Assembly (NCBI GenBank): GCA_963921795.1
Contig: OY997655.1
Span: 14,640,594 to 14,704,593 of the forward strand
Length of the DNA stretch: 64,000 bases
Origin: Nannobrachium achirus
Taxonomy: Eukaryota > Chordata > Actinopteri > Myctophiformes > Myctophidae
Reading direction: 5' to 3'
Shown here: positions 1 through 11,100 of the stretch, one piece after another
How the letters are laid out: the number at the start of each line of letters is the position of its first letter
Numbering within the stretch: the stretch's first letter is position 1
Made by a program: the position numbers and the translations under genes
Notes under the pieces: model-generated
What the model was told of the DNA's origin: nothing
The model's input: only the letters and a program-made list of their open reading frames with translations
Databases searched by the model: none

Positions 1-54
1 ATGGTGTTCCGTGTCCTATGCCCATATATGGTGTTCCGTGTCCAGGCCAGTATG

Positions 55-76
55 TGACGTCAGTACTATGACGTCA
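55..76. promoter_or_regulatory. two full CRE-type palindromes (TGACGTCA x2)
   Basis: Two exact TGACGTCA octamers occur at 55-62 and 69-76, starting 14 bp apart. This is the full CREB/ATF consensus. They lie about 1.1 kb upstream of the cox7a2l start codon. Just before them ATGGTGTTCCGTGTCC occurs twice (1-16 and 29-44). Whether they regulate cox7a2l or belong to a repeat cannot be told from the window edge. Confidence 0.35.
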
Positions 77-226
77 GAGTACTGTAGACAGATGGCGGAC
101 AGACAGACATTCCGTAAATGAATAGTTAGATATTGAAGTGGATGGTAGCGTCCAGTGTGGACACTATACAATATTTTGTTTTCCATTATCTTTATCTTGC
201 CCGGTGGGATTGACCCTTAAGAAGAA

Positions 227-302
227 GTGAAAATAGCCGACTTACAAGCTCACAAAGCTGCACAAAGCGTTTCTTGTGAGCTTGTAGATCTGCTATTTTC
301 AC
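227..302. repeat. AAATAGCAGATC hairpin, copy 1
   Basis: First copy of the window-wide hairpin. The left arm GTGAAAATAGCCGA...CTTACAAGCTCACAA mirrors the right arm CTTGTGAGCTTGTAGATC...CTATTTTCAC around a short loop. The flanks (GAAGTGAAAATAG on the left, AACTTGTGAAAATAG as the complement of the right) are also mirrored. It lies upstream of cox7a2l. Stretch 303-756 holds AT-rich sequence with nothing recognised. Confidence 0.8.
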
Positions 303-756
303 AAGTTTGGGTTCCGGGCGAATTTCTCTTTTAGGTCACAGGCTAAAGTAAAAAGTTTGGGGACAACTAATTTAGAGAGATTTCACATTTAGAGCAGTAC
401 TTTGAGAAATGGCATGTAGCCTACAAAATAAATAAGTACACAATCATTAATAAGTAACACTCTCATCAACTGGACAGAGCATTCAATGTCACAAAAAAGA
501 AAATTACACTGTTTTGGCCCCACACACCAATTATTTTGACATTAAGATAGATAGTCCCAGAAAACAATTAATTGGCAGAAACCTGACTAAACAGTGTAGT
601 TAAACTAAAGAGCCAGTAGGGCAAAATTATACAAATGAATCAAAATAGAAAGAATAATAAAAATAGTGAAAAAACAAACAAACATGTGAACACAAGATGA
701 ATCTAGATACATGCCATATGCCTGTATTTTTTTAAGGATTTAAGCTTAATCTTTCT

Positions 757-800
757 GTCTGTGTGTGTGTGTGTGTGTGTGTGTGCGCGTGCGCGCGCGC
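757..800. repeat. (GT)n/(GC)n microsatellite
   Basis: A run of GT dinucleotides grades into GCGCGC, an alternating purine-pyrimidine tract of about 40 bp. Any open frame across it is repeat-encoded. Confidence 0.85.
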
Positions 801-1029
801 CTGCACGTCACGTGCTCACGTGCCTTTCTTGCAGGCCACATGGGGACAAATGTTGGTACAAAAAAAGAAGAGATAGGGGCCTATGGATGTCCTCTAGTTT
901 GCAAAACAAACGTGACGTGTAAATCTTTTTCTACGTTCCTTATATCCGACCCAGTATGATTAAGTAACTTTATTATGAGTATAATTTCATTTAATCAAAT
1001 CTTTAAAAAACATCCTTGCCTTACTACTC

Positions 1030-1192
1030 TTGAATTGTGATCAGGCAGTGGCAGAGACAAGCCCGCCACGTCATTTTCCGTCGACGACGCCGGTCCTTGG
1101 CAGCAGAAGGACCCCTCGCCGGGTGATTTTTTATTTTGATAACACATCATCATCATCTTCTTGTCTGTCAGTCCTTACTCTGTACCATAAAC
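1030..1192 (+). promoter_or_regulatory. cox7a2l: cox7a2l promoter/5' UTR region
   Basis: The 160 bp before the cox7a2l ATG are locally GC- and CpG-rich (GTCGACGACGCCGG and neighbours) in AT-rich surroundings and include an ACGTCA half-CRE. This fits a housekeeping promoter plus 5' UTR. The transcription start is not determined; no TATA box is obvious. Confidence 0.45.
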
Positions 1193-1264
1193 ATGTATCA
1201 TAAATTCAACGGTTTCACCCAGAAACTGACCGGATCAGCAGGATCCACAGCCTACAGTCCGCAG
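1193..1264 (+). CDS. cox7a2l: cox7a2l coding exon 1
   Basis: 24 codons from ATG to CAG, ending at a GTAAAC donor. The encoded [12 protein letters not shown] corresponds to the conserved COX7A2L start (human MYYKFSGFTQKL), which fixes the start codon. It is too short to be found as an open reading frame on its own. Confidence 0.92.
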
Positions 1265-4200
1265 GTAAACACATGACCTTTATGGTAATGCATGGTTAAG
1301 AATGACTTTACTTACTGTTGTTGTGACCTTCACGTGTTATCACTATGATCAGTGTTTTTCAAACGTTCACATTTCTAGGTCTTCTCCTTAACTCTGACAG
1401 TGTTGTCAGAGTTACAGACTTGTATGGGTCAATTTAGACCCCTCTAAAACAGTGTTTCTAAAACTTTCAAATGTCAAGGTCTCCCCCTTAACTCTGACAG
1501 TGTACAAATGGAACCAAATGAACCCTAACGGGTTCATTTGGTTCCATTTGTACACTGTCAGAGTTACAGACTTGTATGGGTCAATTTAGACACCCATACA
1601 TGAACCCACAGAGTCCCTGGAATCCACTTACCATACTTACCTTTCCACTGTAAATATGTTCTATCTATTTATATTTTTTATTATTTGTTCTTCTTTATGA
1701 CTGCTTCCCACCTCCCCCTTTTGTAATTGATCCTATGCATATACTGTAGCACTGTGTTCTATCCGTCTGTCTTTCAATGTTATATGAGATACATAAAGTG
1801 GTTCCTGTGTAGTAAATAAGCCGATAAACTTACTAGGATCTCCTTTTAGTTGACCTTAGTACCAGTGAACTGTACTGAGTGTCACAAAACTGTACTTTGT
1901 CCTATGGAACCTTATAATAAATTAATCAATCAATCAATCAATCAATTTTAAAGTTCAAACTTTCAAATTTCAAGGTCTCCCCATTAACTCTGACAGTGTA
2001 CAAATGGAACCAAATGAACCTGTGAATCCCTGGAAAACACTTTAAGTAAACACTGACTATGATAACAGTGGTGGGAAAAGTACTCAAATTTGTTTTGTTA
2101 TTTTACTTACAGCAAGTATCAATACGGCAATGTTGACATACTAAGTAAAAGACCGGACTCCGGAATTAAAATTGTAGGCCTACTTGTGAGTAAAAGTACA
2201 AAAGTATTGGTATCATGAGTGGCATAGTGGTTAACATTCACCAGGTTAGCATTCACCAGCGTAGGCAGGTTAGCATTTCACCAGGTTAACCCGCTCCCGC
2301 ATTTCACCACGATAACGTTATTATTATGCTGCTTCTGTGTGGCCTTTATGCTTCCCTGGAATAGGTGGTATCACACACTATAACTGGTGTTATATATATT
2401 TAATATGTAATTCTTTCATGACACTATTGTTCTGAAAGGTTTCCCGAGCCACCCGTTGATCTGACCTTCACTGTAACGTCAGAAATGCTATTGTGTGTTT
2501 ATTTAAGAGCTTCCCCCCAACATCCGCACGACAGCTGTGACCTTTACTGCTGCCGCTACTGTGCCTTTTTATTAGTGACAGTGACACCTGTTTGATATTA
2601 ATTCAAAAGGAAGATTTCACCTTTTTCTTTTTCCCATTAAGGCTTACAGAAGGACCTTGCCTTTTCTTTCCACACTGACCTTTGTCTCAGAGGTGGACTA
2701 TGGATTGGTTAGAACATTTGTATGACATTATCGTAGGTTCACACAAGACATTAAACCTTTTTTTTCTCTCCTTTATTTAAAACTAGCCCTTACCCGTTCA
2801 AAGATATGAGCTCCGAAATGATGTGCAGTGTGTGGATTATGGGATGTGCACTGTGCACACAGTATATGAGGGATGGAAAGTAACTTTAACTGGTGCTTGC
2901 ATGCTAATATGTAGGAGCATCAATGTAAGAAATACCCTTTCCATTTAACGGCTACAGAGATACTGTGTACCGATCTGCATGATTTTGGACAAGCCAGAAC
3001 CCCCCCCCCCGCCCGCCTGCCTGCCCGCCTGCACACACACACACTCCCCCCCCCCCCCATGTGTGTGTGTGTGTGTGTGTGTGTGGGTTTGTGTGTGATT
3101 GTGCATGGCCTGAACAACAGCGCCCCTCCCTTAACATGTGTGGTGACAAAAGGTACTGTAGGCTAAATAGATATAGATACACCATAAAAATGCAATTATA
3201 CAGCATACGATTTGTGAAAGTGACAAACGGCCTTCACAGTTATGTCAGGTGTGTTCATATGCTAATGGTGATGCGATTTCAGATCAATTGCTCCAGCCAC
3301 TGAGGAGAAACGCTGTTTCAGACAGACAGACAGACACTCAGACATTCGCAAAATTATAGTATAGATGATGGAACAAAACATTTATACTGGCAGGAGAATT
3401 GTTGTACACATAGGTCACTCCTTACATGGCCTATTGGCCTTTATTCTATAGCACAGAGTCAGCATCATCTGAAATAGGTTTGCATGAGTCGGCTGTTTTG
3501 TAAGGAGTTTGTCAGGGATGAACAGGTGATGATGTCTCCCCCCCCCCCCCCCCCCCCTTGCTGAGGATGACATCTTCTAGAAGTTGCATCTACCAATACT
3601 AAATACATTAAATTAATCAATACCACAATGACTATTATATGAATCTTGTCCACCACAGTGCCGACTTATAATGGGCGTTAGGACCAATTATATGAAGAAG
3701 ATATGGTTGAAGATAGATGAAGTGTTGTTCCTTTTAAGGGACTGTAGCTTTAACCGTTTGCCCTGAACCCCAGCAGCATTCATATTCTGGAGTGGGAGGA
3801 TCATCATCACAAACATGCAGTATGATGATGAGTCTCTTGATCCGAGAGTGAAATTAACCTGGGCAATTAACTAAAAATATATTTAAACCAACATTCATAA
3901 TCAATTATATTTCTTTCTTACAATTTTACAAATGCCTTCTAATAGGGCTGTCACAATTATTACATAATCGTCTAATCGCAATTATTTGACATAATCGCAA
4001 TTATTTTGTCATAATCGTCATAATCGTGAATGTTGAAAAATGTCAAATCAATGTCAAATCAAACATTTTCAGAAATAGTGGAAATAGCAGATCTACAAGC
4101 TCACAACGCGTCGCGATGCGACGCGTTGTGAGCTTGTAGATCGGCTATTTCCACTATCACTGTTATTTTTTAGTAGTAGTAAGTAGTAAGTTGTCAAATA

Positions 4201-7200
4201 TGTCTGTAATTTCTTTGTATATTTAGGTTATGTGTCATATCTGCCATGTGCAACTTCAAAGCCTAAAAGCCAAACAGAAATGTAATTGTCAACGACAAAA
4301 ACACAATTAAATCGTTAATCGCAATTATTTGAGTGACAATTAATCGTCATGTAAAATATCATATCGTGACAGCCCTACCTTCTAATTAGTTAGCTTTCAA
4401 GTTTTATCCAAAACATTTTCAGAAATAGCAGATGTAAGCTCGCAGGGGGACTGCCCATAAGTCCGAAGGTTCATTAGTCTGAATTTAGCACCGGCTTCGA
4501 CTGCTCTCTTCGCATTCAATCCGACTTTTTCACCATTTCTCAGACGTTTGAATGCAGAGAGTATGCACTGGGTATCCACGGAGGAGTATCCACGGTATCC
4601 TGTTCTCCGTGCACTTTGAAGTACGCATGCGCCGATATCTCTCGCCTTGAATATTATTCCCCTCAGGGGAATCGAACCCAAACCGTGGGTTTGTTGCATC
4701 CGTGCTCTACTGACTGAGCTAATGAACGGATGATGTGACTCCTTTTTTGTGCATTTATCTTTGACGTGGATAGTGGGGTAGGCGTGGATAGTGAGGGACT
4801 GAATATTTACTATTCTGTCCATAACGGCACATAACTCGGTAACGCGGCTGAGTGGGATTGGGCGCCGTTCCCACCGCTCGTCGCGGCAACTCGGCTCGCT
4901 AGCGCTCGCCTCGGTGGCGACTCACGGGGGTCATCGCCGCCCAATACCGCGCCGCTCCGTCGGGGTCTGTGGCGTGGGGCGTTACACCGGGGAACAGAGC
5001 ATACTTGGCATCTGGTTCGAGGCTGGGATTCACCTCAGGTTTTATTTTTGCGCTCCTCTGAGGTTGACCACTAGATGTCGACATTTTACTACTAATATCT
5101 CTGCATTTGGATACTGGATATCCAAGTATCCTGGATACTTTCTGCATTGAAGAGTCTGAAAGCACGTGAATATTTCGCATTAAGTGCGTTGATATCATTC
5201 GAACCAGGTGGAATTTAGTTAGGGTTACTGAGGTTAAGGTTAGGGTTAGGGTCTTAACAAATTCGGACTAATGAACCTTCGGACCAATGCCATGGCACCA
5301 GCTCGCAGTGCTGCACAAAGCGGCACGCTGTGATCTGCTACTTTTGAACAGCCAACGCCAGAATTAAAAATGACACAGATGCTGTTGCTCTGGAGGGACT
5401 TACAACTTTCCGATGGGACAGGAACTGTGCTCTCACTGGTAAATCTCGAGGGGGCGGGGTGTGCATTTACACTAACAATAGATGGTGCAATAATGCCACA
5501 GTGGTCGCTAGTCATTGCTCTTCTGACATTGAGTTTTTGACTATAAAATGTAGACCCTTTTATTTACCAAGAGAAATTACAAATATTGTAATAACAGCAG
5601 TGTACATTCCACCCAGTGCAAACATAAAAGAGGCACTTAATGTACTATATCGTTCCATCAGTGAGCTGCAAACCACACATACAGAGGGGATCTTTATTGT
5701 GGCTGGGGATTTTAACCAGGCTAACATGAAGACAGTTCTCCCTCAGTTCTATCAGTATGTGGACTTTCCAACTAGGGGCAAAAACACACTGGATCGAGTT
5801 TACACTAACATCAAGTGTGCTTTTAGAGCAGCCCCCCGTTCCCATCTTGGCTCTTCAGACCACCGTTCTGTGATGCTGGTCCCTGCATATAGGCCAATGC
5901 TCACTAGGACAAAACCTGCTGTGAAGCAGGTGAGGGTCTGGCCTGAGGGTGCCATGGATGCACTACAAGACTGTTTTGAGTGTACAGACTGGGACATGTT
6001 TAAGGAGGCAGCAACAGAGGGACAACGGACTGATGTGGAGGAGTATGCTGGTACTGTGTCTGCCTACATTTCCAAGTGTACGGAGGATGTTAGTGTTGTT
6101 AAGAACATCACAACACGAGCCAACGAGAAGCCTTGGATGACTAGCGAGGTACGGGAACTGCTGAGGGTGCGGAACAATGCTTTTAAAGCAGGAGGAGGTG
6201 TGGAGCTCAGAACAGCAAGAGCCAACCTGAACCGTGCCATCAGAGTTGCAAAACGTACCTATAGTCGGAAAATCGAAGGTTTCTTCCAGGACTCTACAGA
6301 CTCTCGGCGCATGTGGCAGGGCATTCAGTCCATCACAGGCTATAAGGGAGCACCATCACCCTGTGAGGACAATGAGGACTTCCTCAACGAACTCAATAAT
6401 TATTTTGCACGCTTTGAAGCAACAAACAACATCCCTGCAAGGAAAACCATTCCTCTTCCAGATGAGAAGGTACTCAGTCTGGACCTAGCTGATGTCCGGC
6501 GGACCCTGAAAGGTATCAACGCCCGGAAGGCGACGGGACCCGACAACATTCCAGGTCGGGTGCTCAAGGAGTGTGCGGATCAGTTGGCCCCGGTCCTCAC
6601 AGACGTCTTTAACATCTCACTAAACCAGGCTGTTGTCCCTTCATGTTTCAAAGCTGCTAGAATAATTCCTGTGCCAAAAAAGCCAATTATAACATCTCTC
6701 AATGATTACCGCCCAGTTGCACTCACCCCAATAACGATGAAGTGCTTTGAGAGGCTGGTAAAGGCACATATAGTCTCCAAACTCCCCCCCAAATTTGACC
6801 CGTTCCAGTTTGCCTACCGTGCAAACCGCTCTACAGAGGATGCCATTGCCTCTGTCCTGCACCGGAGCTTGGCACACCTAGAGGGGAAGAACACCATTGT
6901 GCGTCTGCTGTTCTTAGATTTTAGCTCAGCATTCAACACAATTATCCCTCAGCAACTGGTGGACAAACTGGACCCCCTGGGCCTTGGCACTCCTTTGTGT
7001 AACTGGCTGCTGGACTTCCTAACAGACAGACCTCAATCTGTGCGAGTTGGGAATAATAACTCCAACGTCATCTCCCTGAGCACTGGCTCTCCCCAGGGCT
7101 GTGTTTTGAGTCCACTGCTGTTCACCCTGATGACCCATGACTGCTGTGCGATGTTCAGTACTAACCATATGGTGAAATACGCGGACGACACGACAGTTGT

Positions 7201-8105
7201 GGGCCTCATCAAAGATGACAACGAGGATGCATACAGGGAGGAAGTGAGACAGCTGGTGGGCTGGTGCAACACACACAACCTGGTCCTGAATGTCAACAAG
7301 ACAAAGGAGATCATCGTTGACTTCCGACGGAACCAGCACAGCCACACACCACTCCTCATAAATGACACCGCAGTGGAGGTAGTGAGCAGCACCAAGTTTC
7401 TGGGGGTAGAAATCACAGACAGCCTGACATGGTCCTCAAACACGGCCTCTCTTGTGAAGAGAGGACAGAAACGTCTGTTCTTTCTGCGCCGGATGAGAAG
7501 AGCCCAACTTCCCCCTCCCATTCTCACCATGTTCTACAGGGCCACGATAGAGAGCATTCTGACAAACTGCATCTCTGTCTGGTCTGGTAGCTGCAGCGAG
7601 ACAGACTGGAAAACTGTGCAGAGAGTGGTGAGGACAGCAGAGAGGATAATCGGGACTACACTGCCTTCCACCAAGGACATTGCCCAAAATCGCTGTCTTT
7701 TAAAGGCAAATAAGATCATGTCTGACCCTACCCACCCACATCAGGGACTGTTCAATCTCCTGCCCTCTGGTAAAAGGTACCGCAGCATCGGGAGCAGAAC
7801 GGCCAGATTCACCAAGAGTTTTTTCCCCCAAGCCATAAGACTTGTGAACTCTGAAAAGGCTAAAAAAGCTAAAAAGTCACGTTAAAAGTGCATATCCCCT
7901 GACCTTTCTCCATATGACGCTTAAGAATCCTGTGGGCCATATCCATGAATTTGAATTTGATTTGTGTTTTTATTGATTAAGTGGTGTGTTCTAGTGTTTT
8001 TAGTTTTTAGTATTTTAACTTATTTTAACTTATTTTAACTAGGAGCCAGTGAAACGAAATTTCGTTCATTTATGCATTTCATGTATATGTTGAATGACAA
8101 TAAAG

Positions 8106-8138
<33 letters not shown>

Positions 8139-11100
8139 CCCAGTTGTATCAAGATAATGTATAAACGAATCAACACGAAATACATCTAACAGAATAGCAA
8201 GATGTACACGCTCACAACGGCTGTAGATGTGCTATTTTCACTATATTAAAAAGAAAAGAATGGTCACATATTGATTGATGTGAAGTCATATCGCCCCGGC
8301 TTGGCCCTAGTGGTGAGGAGAGAGGCTAGGCAGTGGCAGACCAAGGGGACCTTATTAACCCATTTAGGCCTAAAACTTGTGGGTGCTTTAACTAAAAAAA
8401 AAAAAATAGCAGATATACAAGCTCACAGCGCGGCACCGAGTGCCGCGCTGCGAGCTTGTAGATCTGCTATTTTTGAAAAAGTCGTGAAAATGTGTGCAAA
8501 TCTTTGAATATATGTATTTTTAAAGCGAACGTTTGTAACTCAAATTTTGCTTCTGGGGGGTCCCTGGAACTAGATATTTTGAGATGGGGGTCCGTGGCCA
8601 AATACATATCATTTTGGGGGTCCCTCACGTGAAAAGGTTTGAGAACCACTGACATAGTAGTCTCTCAAGAACAGACTAACTGAGCTCCAGTTAAGTGAAA
8701 AGAACCTTTTCTTTGACGATGGCTAGCCAGATTGCTGACATAGAAACATATGTTTTTCAAAAATATCTTAGAAGGATTCAAAAGACACTTATAGAATCGG
8801 GTCAAAATTCTAATTTTCACGATTTTTCAAAAATAGCTTGTATATCTGCTATTTTTCAATAGTTAAAGCATAAAGTAATGATACACAAAATGTGTACCCG
8901 TTCTAAATGGGTTAAATCATGGCCCTTTTAAATTATGTAAATGTTATTTGACTTCGCCATTTGATGAATGATACCATTGTGGTTAATGGGCCTGTGAGCA
9001 AAAATAGCACATTAATATAGCTTCTACCAGTATTGAACAGTACTATCAAACACTTGAACAGATGTGAAATTGAACACTTCATTTGAATTATGAAGCCGCT
9101 GATTATGTAGCATTCAAATAAATAGTTTTGCCTTTGGCCTAATCATGCATAATTTAGTTATATATACAGACAGACACATACAGTGTGCTGCTGTGCTCAC
9201 TGGTTTGAGATCTTTTAAGCTCTGAATTATACTGGAGAATTAAAAAAAGGAAATATAAACGGTCAAATCCTGTTGGTTACATTTGTTCGCTCTCAGTGAA
9301 ACTTATCACAGTGAAAAGTCCCTGAGCTGGACTGTAATGGTGTCTACTACGGTGTGATTGCTAGCCTTGATTTAATAACAGAGTCCAGAGAGAAGCACTT
9401 GTGTCCCAACAAAAATGTACAGGTGCTGGCTGAACTAAAATACGTACATTAGAAGGGGAAGGGAAGTCAGCACACTGCAATAGCTCACAGTAGAAACATT
9501 TATTCAAGTTTAAGAACGTTTTGGACCCTGATCTCTGCTGTCTGATTTACTGTGCATGATGCCAACTCCTTCCATTCCTCCCATGACAGACTCCCATTGA
9601 ACTGGATAATTGCATTGTTTGGTTTGGTTATTATTGTACAGTATGTCATTGAGATGAGATTACATTGTTGAAGAGGCCTCTCTTGCGCTTCAGCCGAACG
9701 GAGGTCAGTGCTCTCAGGAAGGACAGGACACGATATTAAAAACAAGTTATGTGGGCCACTTTGTAATCATTTTGATGATTTTTAATGTTCAGACTAGGAA
9801 AACTTTAATGTCTTCCGAGAGGCAATTTGTAATAAAGCGCAGCGTCAATGTGTAGACATTAGATTTAAAAGCCCATCAAACAACATCAAATAACAGTGAT
9901 TCCAAAATAATCTATAGCTTGCAACAATCATAAATATAATCACAGAGCAGGCAAACATTTTAAGTTAATGTCCACTGTCTACCCAGGCCTATTGTATTCA
10001 CATCAGCTAATATATAATAATATAATGGTCCATGGATTCCACATTTAGATTCCGCACTACCCAAAAGGTCTCCATGGCTGCCGAGTCTTGTTTAATTGAG
10101 TTATTTCCATGGGAATAAATTCGTTTTTTACTTGGTTGATTTTAATTTCAGAAAAACAAGATGAGGGGCTCGCAATAAAATTGTATTCACAGCACAGCAA
10201 GCAATAATGGGACTTTTCAACCTGGCATTCTTTTAATTTCAGGGCATTTATATTCAGTAACACCATTCAAAGTGGATGGGATGAGATGCATCTCCATGTC
10301 TCGTCTTCACCCGTTTAATAATGGTGCAAACAAACACAAACAAACTAAAGTTTCGACGCACAACTTATTCTTCAGCCGAACCACCCAGTTAAAGCACTGG
10401 AGTGAATTGGAAGGTCCAGTGTCGTCTTTGGGCTCAGTTGTGAAGATGTGTGGCCCATAGAACTGTTTAATGAGGTTTTAATGGTTTGGTGTATTGTGCT
10501 ACAGGGGCTGTGGCCCGGTGTTAACCCGTTCAGAACGGGTACACATTATTGTGTATCATTATTTTATGCTTTAACTATTGAAAAATAGCAGATATACAAG
10601 CTCACAGCCGCGCTGTGAGCTTGAAGATCTGCTATTTTTGAAAAATCGTGAAAATTAGAATTTTTCTATAAGTGTCTTTCTATAAATCCTTCTAAGATTT
10701 TTTGAAAAACCTTTGTTTCTACAGTATGTCAGCAATCTGGCCGGCCATTGTCAAAGAAAAAGGTCCTTTTCACTTCAACTGGAGCTCAGTTAGTCTGTTC
10801 TTGAGAGACTACTATGTCAGTAGTTCTCAAACCTTTTCATGTGAAGGACCCCCAAAATTATATTTATTTGGCCACGGACCCGCATCTCAAAATATTTAGT
10901 TCCAGGGACCACCCAGAAGCAAAATATGAGTTACAAACGTTCGCTTTGAAAATACATATAGTCAAAGATTTGCACACATTTTCACGACTTTTTCAAAAAT
11001 AGCAGATCTACAAGCTCGCAGCACGGCACTCTGTGCCGCGCTGTGAGCTTGTATATCTGCTATTTTTCACTGGTTAAAGCATTCAATAATTCTAGGCCTA

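Larger units (their letters stand above)
4426..5347. repeat. hairpin copy split by a transposon insertion
   Basis: The left half TTTTCAGAAATAGCAGATGTAAGCTCGCA (4426-4444; first bases just upstream) and the right half GCTCGCAGTGCTGC...GATCTGCTACTTTTGA (5301-5347) are one hairpin interrupted by the element at 4445-5299. The 8-bp AGCTCGCA duplication at the junctions proves the order of events: hairpin first, insertion later. The LINE body begins directly after 5347. Confidence 0.75.

Noticed and set aside
4661-4733. Functional tRNA gene on the minus strand
   Set aside because: A and B boxes are present but the anticodon stem does not pair and the T stem is mismatched; listed as a pseudogene.
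5216-5252. Interstitial telomere (TTAGGG)n
   Set aside because: Only irregular GGTTAGGGTT and GAGGTTAAGG motifs, repeated within transposons; not a true telomeric array.
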